NCBI GenBank assembly: GCA_963977185.1 | Contig: CAXBNV010000004.1 | Coordinates: 1-64,000 of the forward strand | Source: CAXBNV01 sp963977185 | GTDB taxonomy: Bacteria > Pseudomonadota > Gammaproteobacteria > JAGOUU01 | DNA length: 64,000 bases | Reading direction: 5' to 3' | Part shown: piece after piece, positions 1 through 8,050 of the stretch | How the letters are laid out: the number at the start of each line of letters is the position of its first letter | Position numbering within the stretch: the stretch's first letter is position 1 | Notes under the pieces: model-generated | The model's input: the letters and a program-made list of their open reading frames with translations, nothing else | What the model was told of the DNA's origin: nothing | Database searches by the model: none | Program-made: the position numbers and the translations under genes

Positions 1-52
1 CAGATTCCCCGTGTAGTAAATAAGTAGTTTACACAGAATTATTTACAGGCTC
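1..52. mobile_element. Possible end of an insertion sequence (IS256-like terminus), cut by the window edge
   Basis: The htpX reading frame loses family similarity where a short sequence begins that, read on the minus strand, starts GAGCCTGTAAAT and continues TTCTGTGTAAAC. A CTGT...TTCTGTGTAAAC pattern is typical, from memory, of terminal inverted repeats of IS256-family elements. The TAA stop used by the truncated htpX lies inside this segment. No transposase is visible because the window ends here, so the assignment rests on the terminus pattern and the truncation only. Confidence 0.4.
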
Positions 53-858
53 AAACTTTGACCTTCACCCATAATATTTGCACCTGTGCAATCAGCGTTT
101 GATTCACGAGAACGTGACACTGTATATTGTAGGACACTCGCAATAACAGGGATAATGGCAGCAACAAGCCACATACAAACTCTTCCTAACGCACTATCAT
201 CCTCATTGTCCCTTGTTCCCCAAATTGAGGCTTGACGCATATAATCAGCAACAATACCTAATGCTCCAGCCATTGTTGCAACAATTGTTGATACAAGAAT
301 ATCATAATTAATTACATGGCCTAATTCATGTGCAAATATAGCTTTTAATTCTTTTTTAGTTAAAAAATTAGCATCAGGCATAATTGTATTATCATACTTT
401 GGATCTATTTTTACTCTATCCAATAACCCTCTTGTTGCAACCACAACTGCATTTTCAGGATTTCTACCTGTTGCAAAAGCATTCAAAAATCCTTTTTCGA
501 CTATATTAACTTTTGGTTTTGGAATACCGTACTCATTTGCAAGATCAGATACCAATTCATCCAAAATTAATTCTTTGTCATATCCCACATCCTCACAACT
601 AATATCATGAGCATCATACATGGCTAAAACAATATCAGCTGAAAAATAATAAATAGTAAAGTTAAGTGCTGTAGCAAAACCTAAAGCCATAACCATACCA
701 AATGTTCCTGCAAAAGCTGAGCCAATTGCAACACAAAGACCTGTTAGTATTGATATAGGAATGAAAGTTGATAAAAAATTATTAAATTGATACCAATAAT
801 TATGAAAATAATACTCATTCATATTATCATTAGTATTTTTAGCCACTGGTTTTGCCAT
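43..858 (-). CDS. htpX: HtpX-type M48 membrane zinc protease, C-terminally truncated
   Basis: Membrane-bound zinc metalloprotease of the HtpX family, which degrades misfolded inner-membrane proteins. Two N-terminal hydrophobic segments (about residues 31-50 and 53-75) precede the zinc site HELGH (H177, E178, H181). Two more hydrophobic stretches follow (about 187-205 and 226-247), and the third zinc ligand is probably E252 in SRSRESNAD. The protein has 271 residues, about 20-30 fewer than usual, and stops right after the conserved GAN-MG region, where family members continue with a helical tail. The stop codon appears to come from an inserted element. All catalytic residues remain, so it could be active or a recent pseudogene. 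A Shine-Dalgarno AAGGAT precedes the ATG. Confidence 0.8.
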   Translation of the reverse strand: MAKPVAKNTNDNMNEYYFHNYWYQFNNFLSTFIPISILTGLCVAIGSAFAGTFGMVMALGFATALNFTIYYFSADIVLAMYDAHDISCEDVGYDKELILDELVSDLANEYGIPKPKVNIVEKGFLNAFATGRNPENAVVVATRGLLDRVKIDPKYDNTIMPDANFLTKKELKAIFAHELGHVINYDILVSTIVATMAGALGIVADYMRQASIWGTRDNEDDSALGRVCMWLVAAIIPVIASVLQYTVSRSRESNADCTGANIMGEGQSLSL

Positions 859-938
859 AAAGAATCCTTACCTACAAGATTAGTTAGTTAATCATTATAT
901 ATGGTGTATTTTTAATTTCAACTTTTTTATATTATTAT

Positions 939-1715
939 ATGCAAAAAAAAAACTTAGTTATTATTCATGGATTTCTTCAAAGCAGCGAGATTTTCTATAA
1001 AAATCAAGAGATTATAAATATACTACACAGTAAATATAATTTATTAATTATAGATCTTCCTGGATATGGTAAAAATCATAGCATTAAATTCAATAACGCA
1101 ACCAAACTCAATAACTATTTAGATTTTATATATATTCAGATTCAAAGCTATTTTAATAATATAAATTCTCAAGATATAAATATATTAGGTTGGTCATTGG
1201 GTGGTAATATTGCTATTTTATTAGCACAAAAATATCCTATTATTAATAACTTAATTTTACTTTGCTCAAATCCTTGTTTTGTTATAAACAAAACAAATAA
1301 TATAGGTATGGAGCAAAGTATTTTTGAAAATTTTCACAATAATCTTCAAAATAATTACTCAAAAACTATTAATAAATTTTTAAAACTACAATTATTAGGT
1401 ATAGAAAAAATCAAATTTAAAATTTATTATGATCAGCTTAATGAATTATTTAATTCTAATAAAAAACCTAATATAGAGACTCTATTATTCAATCTTGATA
1501 TTTTAAATCTAGACTTAAGAGAAAGTCTGATAAATCTTGAAAATAAAATTACTTATATTTTATCTGACAATGACTATCTTGTGCCATATGAAATTATTAA
1601 GTATTTAAATATTATAAAAAAACCTCAAGATATAATTTATACTATAGAAAATTCAAGCCATATACCTCATCTTACTAATACTAATAATTTTCTTGATATT
1701 TTACATATGCTATAA
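939..1715 (+). CDS. bioH: BioH-like pimeloyl-ACP methyl ester carboxylesterase
   Basis: Alpha/beta hydrolase that would remove the methyl group from pimeloyl-ACP methyl ester, ending the BioC-BioH detour through fatty acid synthesis in biotin formation. Visible features: the oxyanion-side HGF near residue 10; nucleophile elbow GWSLGG with S86, the same elbow as E. coli BioH; an Asp in the SDND loop (D210 or D212); and His in SSHIPHL (H241). Length (258 residues) matches BioH. It is the first gene of a plus-strand run with bioC and bioD, which supports the specific function over a generic hydrolase. The ATG at 939 lacks a strong ribosome binding site. Confidence 0.8.
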   Translation: MQKKNLVIIHGFLQSSEIFYKNQEIINILHSKYNLLIIDLPGYGKNHSIKFNNATKLNNYLDFIYIQIQSYFNNINSQDINILGWSLGGNIAILLAQKYPIINNLILLCSNPCFVINKTNNIGMEQSIFENFHNNLQNNYSKTINKFLKLQLLGIEKIKFKIYYDQLNELFNSNKKPNIETLLFNLDILNLDLRESLINLENKITYILSDNDYLVPYEIIKYLNIIKKPQDIIYTIENSSHIPHLTNTNNFLDILHML

Positions 1716-1763
1716 TCAAAATCTTTAAAAATATTTTTTCAAATAATATCAGAATACACAAAT

Positions 1764-2648
1764 ATGTCTCAAAATAATATCAAAGACCAAGTTAAAAAAA
1801 ATTTTGAAAAATCAGCAAGCACTTATGATCAATATGCAATTTTACAACATGAAGTAGGTAAAAGATTAATAGACAGATTAGATCCTATTAATATAAATCC
1901 AGAAACAATTTTAGATATAGGCTCAGGGACAGGATTTACATCAGAGAAATTATTAAATAAATATAAAAAAGCTAAATTTTTCTTAACTGATATTGCTTGT
2001 AATATGCTAAAAGCCAGTAAAATAAGAAATAATTTAGATAATATATTTCATATAAATTCAGATATGGAATATCTGCCATTTCAAGATAATAGTATAGACT
2101 TAATTTTTGCAAATCTCTCTTTTCAATGGTCTTTTGATTTAAAACAAACTATCAGTGAATGCCATAGAATATTAAAACCAAATGGACTATTAATATTTAC
2201 AACCCTTGGAACTAGCACTTTGTGGGAACTAAGAACTTCTTGGCATAAGGTTAATCCTAATTATCATCATACTAATAAGTTTCTTGATATGCATAATCTA
2301 GGAGATGGTTTAATGAAATCAGAATTTTCAAGCCCAATTCTAGAAACTAAAAATATAACTTTAACTTATAGCAAGATGATAGATATATTTCATGATTTGA
2401 AAAATATTGGTGCAAATACCATTGTAGATAATAATCAAAGAAAAAAAAGTTTATTAGGAAAAACTGAATTCCAAAATATACAACAAGAATATGAAAAATA
2501 CAAAGTAAATAATAAATTTCCAGCATCATATGAAATTATTTATGCACATACATGGAAGTTACCAGCAAAAGATAAACCTAAAAGTAAATATCCTGAAGTA
2601 AGTGAGACTTTAGTGCCGGTTGATGTATTACTTAATTATAAAAAATAA
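1764..2648 (+). CDS. bioC: Malonyl-ACP O-methyltransferase BioC
   Basis: SAM-dependent methyltransferase that methylates the free carboxyl of malonyl-ACP so that fatty acid synthase can build the pimeloyl chain. The N-terminal KDQVKKNFEKSASTYDQYA is typical of BioC. SAM motif I, LDIGSGTGFTS, lies at residues 50-60, followed by the acidic LTDIA strand and the FANLSFQW motif characteristic of BioC. At 294 residues it is somewhat longer than E. coli BioC (251), with a C-terminal extension. It lies 48 bp after bioH and 8 bp before bioD, so the three probably form one transcript. Confidence 0.92.
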   Translation: MSQNNIKDQVKKNFEKSASTYDQYAILQHEVGKRLIDRLDPININPETILDIGSGTGFTSEKLLNKYKKAKFFLTDIACNMLKASKIRNNLDNIFHINSDMEYLPFQDNSIDLIFANLSFQWSFDLKQTISECHRILKPNGLLIFTTLGTSTLWELRTSWHKVNPNYHHTNKFLDMHNLGDGLMKSEFSSPILETKNITLTYSKMIDIFHDLKNIGANTIVDNNQRKKSLLGKTEFQNIQQEYEKYKVNNKFPASYEIIYAHTWKLPAKDKPKSKYPEVSETLVPVDVLLNYKK

Positions 2649-2656
2649 AAATTATT

Positions 2657-3307
2657 ATGTCAGCTGAAGTATTTTATATAACAGGAACCGACACGGAAGT
2701 TGGGAAAACTTTTGTTACAACTTATTTATTAAATAAATATAAAAAACAAAACAAAATTGCTATTGGTCTAAAACCAATAGCAAGTGATGCAAAGATAGTT
2801 AATAATGTTCTTGTTAATCAAGATGCTTTATTAATTAAAAAACACAGCAGCCTTAATCTTGATTATAATGAAATTAATCCTTTTGTATTTCAAGAAGCAA
2901 TTGCCCCTCATATTGCAGCAAAAAAAATTAATCAAGAAATAACTTTAGATATTTTGGAAAATAAAATATCTAAAACTATAAATAAATACCAAAATCTAGT
3001 TGATTATATTTTAATTGAAGGTGCTGGTGGTTATTTAACTCCTATTAATTTTAACCATACCTTTCATGATTTAATTAATAAATTAAGTAAAAAATTTACT
3101 ATTAATATTATTTTAGTTGTAAAAATAAAATTAGGTTGCATTAATCATGCTTTACTAACTAGTAACTATATTATAAATAATAAGTTAAATTATTTTGGTT
3201 GGATTGCAAATGACTTTGATAATAATAACGAAGTTGATATAGAAAATATTGAAACTTTAAAAGGCTTAATTAAAGCACCATTATTCTTTAGCATTCCAAG
3301 TTGCTAA
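2657..3307 (+). CDS. bioD: Dethiobiotin synthetase BioD
   Basis: ATP-dependent carboxylase closing the ureido ring: 7,8-diaminopelargonate + CO2 + ATP to dethiobiotin. The P-loop GTDTEVGKT is at residues 10-18. A catalytic Lys in GLKPIASD and the substrate loop EGAGGYLTPI are both visible. The 216-residue length is normal. It follows bioC by 8 bp. bioA, bioB and bioF are not in the window, so the rest of the pathway must be elsewhere. Confidence 0.93.
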   Translation: MSAEVFYITGTDTEVGKTFVTTYLLNKYKKQNKIAIGLKPIASDAKIVNNVLVNQDALLIKKHSSLNLDYNEINPFVFQEAIAPHIAAKKINQEITLDILENKISKTINKYQNLVDYILIEGAGGYLTPINFNHTFHDLINKLSKKFTINIILVVKIKLGCINHALLTSNYIINNKLNYFGWIANDFDNNNEVDIENIETLKGLIKAPLFFSIPSC

Positions 3308-3323
3308 AACGTTAATACAATTT

Positions 3324-3674
3324 ATGAAGAAAATCATTATAACTAAAAGTAATTCAGGTGTTACTCTACAAATTTATAATAAAAATGAAATTAAAACTGA
3401 AATAATAATATCTCCAGATACTATTAAAATAAACATAAAAAAAATCAATATTTATATACAAACTGCCAATAAAATAACGATAAATTCAAAAGACATAAAA
3501 TTATCAAGCAATTACATGGATGTAATTGCTACAAATGAAATAAATATAAAAACAAACCAATCTATATTAAATTTAATTCCTGAAAAAATTTCACTAAAAA
3601 CTAACTTGCTATATAAAATTTCTGAAAATAACTTTAATATGAAAAGCCATCTTGTTTTACTTAATAATTATTGA
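3324..3674 (+). CDS. Small beta-repeat protein of unknown function (VgrG/gp5-tip-like pattern), copy 1
   Basis: Function not recognised. The 116-residue protein is built almost entirely of short alternating polar/hydrophobic strands, for example IKINIKKINIYIQTANKITI and EINIKTNQSILNLIPEKISL, with a period near 8-10 residues. This I-x-I pattern resembles the beta-prism/beta-helix repeats of VgrG and phage gp5 C-termini, or T6SS-linked small proteins of that kind, but no spike domain, zinc-binding tip or signal peptide is seen. It starts 16 bp after bioD and probably shares that transcript. Its end overlaps the convergent mvaD by 7 bp. A similar protein lies at 25727-26098. The fold is inferred from periodicity alone. 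Confidence 0.65.
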   Translation: MKKIIITKSNSGVTLQIYNKNEIKTEIIISPDTIKINIKKINIYIQTANKITINSKDIKLSSNYMDVIATNEINIKTNQSILNLIPEKISLKTNLLYKISENNFNMKSHLVLLNNY

Positions 3675-4705
3675 TATGGATTAACTATTTCTACATTATT
3701 AAACTCTGCTTGTATTATTTCCTTATCTTTTTTATGAAATAACAATTTAATATTCGGTCCTGCATCTTGAGTGAAATATACATCTAATCCATCAGCTCTT
3801 AATTTCCATACTTTATGCATTAAATTTACTGTATCTGCATTAGCATAATAAATAGCAGGAATACTCGATTGCATCGTTGCATGCATTGCTAATGCATTAT
3901 TTTCTGCACTTTTACCCAATAAATTAAAATCTTTATTTTGAATAGCTTGTCTAATTAATTCCATATCTTGCTTAACCTGATAAGGCCAAGACTTATATAA
4001 AACAGAAGTATCTTTAGTAATATTCATTGCTTCAGTTGAGCCTATAGATTTTTGCTTATCTGTCAAAATAATCAACCCAAACATTACATCTGTAAAATCA
4101 GAATCAATTTTTTCAGCATATGAATCACTACCATCTTCGTTTTCTCCTTTATTCCAATAAATAAAGCCTTGTTGTAAAGATCTAGCAGCGCTACCGCTCC
4201 CTAATCTTGCTAAAATAGATAAATCCTTTAAACTTAAATTCCAGCCAAAAAATTTATTTAAAGCTAATACTAATGCTGCAAAGCCACATGCAGATGACGC
4301 AAGACCTGCTGCATAAGGAATATTTAATTTAGTATCAATCTTAAAATAGAAATTATTATCTAATCTAAATAAATCTAAAAACTTTTTTAGTCTTATATAG
4401 AAAACAGAATTAAAATTCACTTCTTCATTATTCAAAATAACTTTGTCTTGCTCATTATCACCAACATATAAGCCAACACTTGTTGTTGCACCTTTATTTC
4501 CAAGACTTAAAGATAAACTACTTGTAACTGGTAAATTTAACTCAATATTTCTCTTACCCCAATATTTACAAAGAGCAATGTTACTAGGTGCGTATGCACT
4601 ACTTTTTTTATTAAGTAAATTTAATTTTAATTTGGTTTTATCTAATTCTTGATAAACTTTATTGTTTTTAAAAATTAGATTAACTATATCTTGTTTGGTT
4701 ATCAT
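3668..4705 (-). CDS. mvaD: Diphosphomevalonate decarboxylase
   Basis: GHMP-superfamily enzyme converting mevalonate 5-diphosphate to isopentenyl diphosphate with ATP, the last committed step of the mevalonate route. Family marks: APSNIALCKYWGKRN (about residues 39-53) followed by LPVTSSLSLSL; the phosphate loop AAGLASSACGFAAL; GSGSAARSL; and the C-terminal TQDAGPNIKLL carrying the catalytic Asp. The protein has 345 residues with an N-terminal stretch of about 35 residues before the first conserved motif. It is the last gene of the minus-strand mevalonate operon, 25 bp after the second kinase. Confidence 0.93.
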   Translation of the reverse strand: MITKQDIVNLIFKNNKVYQELDKTKLKLNLLNKKSSAYAPSNIALCKYWGKRNIELNLPVTSSLSLSLGNKGATTSVGLYVGDNEQDKVILNNEEVNFNSVFYIRLKKFLDLFRLDNNFYFKIDTKLNIPYAAGLASSACGFAALVLALNKFFGWNLSLKDLSILARLGSGSAARSLQQGFIYWNKGENEDGSDSYAEKIDSDFTDVMFGLIILTDKQKSIGSTEAMNITKDTSVLYKSWPYQVKQDMELIRQAIQNKDFNLLGKSAENNALAMHATMQSSIPAIYYANADTVNLMHKVWKLRADGLDVYFTQDAGPNIKLLFHKKDKEIIQAEFNNVEIVNPYQ

Positions 4706-4730
4706 TTTTGTTTTTTGGATTTAATTTAAT

Positions 4731-5750
4731 TTAATTTAATAAAGATAATGATAATGATATTATCTTATATTTATCTAAAAAAATATTATTATTAAAAATT
4801 TTGTGATTTTCAGATTTATACTTAGGGCTCAATAAAGCTAAAATACAATCTCCAAGCCCTGAACCTGAAATTTTTGAGCCTAATATATTATTATCTTTTC
4901 TTAAATTATAAATAATTTCAGATAATACTAAATCATTTACACCTAAACTATCTTGCAGTCCTTGATGAATACTAAAAATTTTACCTAATAATTCATAATT
5001 ATTATTAATAATAGATTTATAACCTAAATTTACACATTCTTCTATTGCATCAAAAATTTTTGAATAAATACTTACTCCTACTGCATCAATATTTTGTTTT
5101 ACTATATTAATTACATCTGCTGTTTTAGTTTTATACCCAGAATAAATTAAAATAACATCTGGAATATTATCTAATTTATTTTTATCAATAACTTTTATAT
5201 TACTTAGGTTATTACTATCAAAATATACTATGCCTTGATATAAGCTAGCGGCAATATCTGCACCAGATCCTACTTTTTGAACATTAAGCATTATTTGCTT
5301 TAAGTTTTTAAAGCTTACATGTTTATCCTCTTTTATATTTAAATAATCAAGAAATACTTTATATACAGCAACAATAACAGCAGCAGAAGTACCCAAACCT
5401 ACTGTACTTGATAATTCTGAACTAATTTGTAACTCATATTGAAATAAATTTTTTGTTTTTCCTGGATTTTTATTTATAAAATATTTAATAACTTCTATTA
5501 CAAAAGAAAAATTTCCATGCTTTACTTTTTTAGAAGCTAATAAATCTTCTATTGATATAACTAAAACGCCAAGGTTACTTGTAATCTGAAATTTATTTGT
5601 GTTTTTCTCAGCTGATTTAACTAAAGTTGCGCTAATAAATTTATCAACAGCAGCTACCAATGCGGGTTTATTGTAAATTACCGCATGCTCACCCATAAGC
5701 ATAATGCTACCTGGGGCTTTAGCAATATATGTATTACTAGAAACTAACAA
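4731..5750 (-). CDS. mvaK2: GHMP kinase, probable phosphomevalonate kinase
   Basis: GHMP kinase with the N-terminal APGSIMLMGEHAVIYNKPAL motif, the phosphate loop SSTVGLGTSAAVIVAV, and GSGADIAASLYQGIVYF, closer to phosphomevalonate kinases than to the upstream kinase. The last motif, KISGSGLGDCILAL, is typical of the family C-terminus. Position between a mevalonate kinase and mvaD supports the phosphomevalonate role, though the two kinase names could be exchanged. There is no in-frame ATG before the first motif. The frame stays open to a TTG at 5822, but that would overlap the upstream gene by 86 nt with a spurious hydrophobic leader. I chose the TTG at 5750 (GTG at 5774 is also possible), which leaves a 14-nt overlap. 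Confidence 0.8.
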   Translation of the reverse strand: MLVSSNTYIAKAPGSIMLMGEHAVIYNKPALVAAVDKFISATLVKSAEKNTNKFQITSNLGVLVISIEDLLASKKVKHGNFSFVIEVIKYFINKNPGKTKNLFQYELQISSELSSTVGLGTSAAVIVAVYKVFLDYLNIKEDKHVSFKNLKQIMLNVQKVGSGADIAASLYQGIVYFDSNNLSNIKVIDKNKLDNIPDVILIYSGYKTKTADVINIVKQNIDAVGVSIYSKIFDAIEECVNLGYKSIINNNYELLGKIFSIHQGLQDSLGVNDLVLSEIIYNLRKDNNILGSKISGSGLGDCILALLSPKYKSENHKIFNNNIFLDKYKIISLSLSLLN

Positions 5751-6831
5751 CTTTTTGTAATTCCGAAAAGTCACTAGTATTATAGTTATTATTAGGCAAA
5801 AGATGGCTACCTTGATGATCAATCTCTATTATATCTAAATTATAATTATATTTATCTATAATACTTTTAGTTTTATTAATATCTTCAGCAAAAACTATAA
5901 CTGCTCCTGCATTATCCCCATTAATAGCTCCAGATCCACATATTTTTGCAGCACAATCAATCTGTTCTAATTCATGAATGAAATTATTAACTTTATCTGG
6001 CACTACTTGTATTTTATTTAATAACTTATGATTTTCTTGAATTAATTTTAAAATATCTTTTAAATCAGTCTTATCTTGAGAAAAAACATTATCTAAGCCA
6101 TTTGTAACTATTGCAAAATCATCTGCCAAATTAGAGCCTTCAAAATATTTACGAACACTACTAACAGCATCACCTGTTGTTGACGTTGGCTCACCTGTAT
6201 TTACAATATAAAATTTATTTTGATTAAGTTTTTTATTTAAAATGTCAGTATTACTTTGATATAAACAAGAACCACCTTGCATAGACAAATATAAATCTAA
6301 TCCACTAGATTTGCCATGCTGAAGATTTTCAGCATCTTTTGCTAATTGTAAATAATTACTTTTAGTTAAATCTAAATTTAACATTTTACACAAAGCATAT
6401 AATAAGCTCATGATAGTTGCAGCAGAAGATCCCATACCGCAGCCTATTGGAACATTAGATATAGTTTTAACAGAAAACCCGTGAGGCAAATTAATATTAA
6501 AAGCCTCTATTAAATTAGTTACAGTAAAATTAATTAAATCAAAAGGTGTTTGCAAAACATCTTTAATTGAACATTTTCCTAATTGATAATTAGTGTAACT
6601 ATCTTGCAACCTATACTTTAATTCTTTTAAAGTTTTTAAGGTGAATTTTTTAGCATTTTTAAAATTTAATAAATCTAGTAATACACTATTGTTAAGTAAA
6701 TTAGGACTAACTGTTGTATAAACATATTTATTTATAGCAAAAGCAATAGCTGGACTACCATATAAGACTGAATGCTCCCCAGATAAAATTAACTTTGCCG
6801 GAGATCTAGCTGTAAGCATCTGCCTTTGCAT
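5737..6831 (-). CDS. mvaK1: GHMP kinase, probable mevalonate kinase
   Basis: Would phosphorylate mevalonate to mevalonate 5-phosphate. Motif I is SPAKLILSGEHSVLYGSPAI near the N-terminus, and the ATP-binding loop is PIGCGMGSSAATIMSLL. The substrate-side segment ENLQHGKSSGLDLYLSMQGG carries the Asp expected as catalytic base, and the C-terminal motif is CGSGAINGDNAGAVIVF. Its 364 residues fit mevalonate kinases. It follows the HMG-CoA reductase gene by 11 bp and overlaps the next kinase by 14 nt, indicating translational coupling. Confidence 0.82.
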   Translation of the reverse strand: MQRQMLTARSPAKLILSGEHSVLYGSPAIAFAINKYVYTTVSPNLLNNSVLLDLLNFKNAKKFTLKTLKELKYRLQDSYTNYQLGKCSIKDVLQTPFDLINFTVTNLIEAFNINLPHGFSVKTISNVPIGCGMGSSAATIMSLLYALCKMLNLDLTKSNYLQLAKDAENLQHGKSSGLDLYLSMQGGSCLYQSNTDILNKKLNQNKFYIVNTGEPTSTTGDAVSSVRKYFEGSNLADDFAIVTNGLDNVFSQDKTDLKDILKLIQENHKLLNKIQVVPDKVNNFIHELEQIDCAAKICGSGAINGDNAGAVIVFAEDINKTKSIIDKYNYNLDIIEIDHQGSHLLPNNNYNTSDFSELQKVVSF

Positions 6832-6842
6832 ATAAAATCCTT

Positions 6843-7895
6843 TTAAACTGTTTCCTTTCTTTCAAACTCATAATGGCAATTCATAAGCTCGCCATAATTT
6901 GTTTGGGCTGCAAGTAAAGATATTTCACCACACCAAATAGTTGCTGCCATGATAATTGCTAACCTTCGAGAATTATCTCCTTTACCAGCATTTTCATTCA
7001 AGCAGCCTAATATTTTTAAATTATGCTTCACAAAATCATGATGTTTGCCATTACCTATTGCGCCTACAATAATATTAGGTACTGTAACTGCAAAATACAA
7101 ATCCCCTGTCTCTGTTACTTCTGCTGATACCATTCCTTGAGATCCTTCCACTATATTAGCCGCATCTTGCCCAGTTGCTAAATAAAAAGCAAGCATCATA
7201 TTAGCAAAATGAGCATTAGCTGATCTTAAACTTCCAGCAAGAATACTTCCCATTAAGTTTTTCTTGATATTTAATTCCGCAATCTTTTCTGGAGTTGTTT
7301 TTAAAACATCAATACATACTTTTCTTGGTATAACTGCATCAGAGACTACATTTTTTCCTCGACCTAAAATTCCATTTACTGCAGACACTTTTTTATCGAC
7401 ACAAAAATTGCCTGAAACTGAAATATGCTTAGTATCTTTATATCTATCTAAACAATACGCAAGTAACGCATCAGCAGCTTTAGTTACCATATTATGACCA
7501 GATGCATCTGCTGTATAAAAAGAAAATCTTAAATATAATACTCTTCCAAAAACCTGATTATCTATTCTATCTAAACGAGCAAAACTACTAGTTTTGGCAA
7601 CAACTTTTGCAAATTCTGGCTCATTTTTTTTAATATTAGATATAATGTCAAAAGCATGCATGCCAGATTTCGCTTCTATAACGATAGATCTTGTCATGCA
7701 CTCACTAATAATAACTGTATTCAGCCCATTCGATAATCTGGATGCTTTTGCGCCCCTGTTAGTTGATGGCCATAAAGGAGATTCAAAGGTTGCAAGTGGG
7801 ACATTAATTTCATCACTAACTTCACCATTAATTTTAATAGGCCCTATAGTACTCATTGGTACTGATGCATAACTTACTTCAGGATTTACGCGCAT
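6843..7895 (-). CDS. hmgR: Hydroxymethylglutaryl-CoA reductase (class I-like)
   Basis: Reduces HMG-CoA to mevalonate with two NAD(P)H. Catalytic residues visible: Glu39 in ATFESPLWPSTNRGAK, Lys in NFCVDKKVSAVNGILGRGK (K168/K169), Asp244 in YLATGQDAAN, and His341 in the tail MNCHYEFER. The nucleotide region DASGHNMVTKAADAL is also present. These motifs match the class I (NADPH) form rather than the bacterial class II MvaA. At 350 residues it lacks the N-terminal membrane anchor of eukaryotic enzymes. It is the first gene of the mevalonate operon. HMG-CoA synthase and IPP isomerase are not in the window. Confidence 0.92.
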   Translation of the reverse strand: MRVNPEVSYASVPMSTIGPIKINGEVSDEINVPLATFESPLWPSTNRGAKASRLSNGLNTVIISECMTRSIVIEAKSGMHAFDIISNIKKNEPEFAKVVAKTSSFARLDRIDNQVFGRVLYLRFSFYTADASGHNMVTKAADALLAYCLDRYKDTKHISVSGNFCVDKKVSAVNGILGRGKNVVSDAVIPRKVCIDVLKTTPEKIAELNIKKNLMGSILAGSLRSANAHFANMMLAFYLATGQDAANIVEGSQGMVSAEVTETGDLYFAVTVPNIIVGAIGNGKHHDFVKHNLKILGCLNENAGKGDNSRRLAIIMAATIWCGEISLLAAQTNYGELMNCHYEFERKETV

Positions 7896-7910
7896 TAAAA
7901 AATACCTTAA

Positions 7911-7939
7911 TTTATAATATAACCATAAAATAGTATCAA
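7911..7939 (-). promoter_or_regulatory. Candidate promoter of the mevalonate operon
   Basis: Read on the minus strand, TTGATA (7934-7939) and TATAAA (7911-7916) are separated by exactly 17 bp, a good sigma-70 match. The predicted start would be only about 9 nt before the hmgR ATG and would overlap the AAGG ribosome binding site, so the main start may lie further upstream in the 155-bp gap. Confidence 0.35.
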
Positions 7940-8050
7940 AATTCTCATACTTTTTATATAAAAATGCTTTCTTTTATCATTTTATATTTAGGCGTTATAT
8001 TTAAATTCTATATTTATCAGTATGTTATACTTTAAGCAATTAACTCATTA

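Noticed and set aside
859..938. BirA-type biotin operator upstream of bioH
   Set aside because: No TTGTAAACC...GGTTTACAA-like pair could be found in the gap.
5751..5822. Upstream extension of the second mevalonate-pathway kinase giving a hydrophobic N-terminal helix
   Set aside because: It overlaps the preceding kinase gene by 86 nt and the apparent membrane helix is only the second reading frame of that gene; GHMP kinases are cytosolic.
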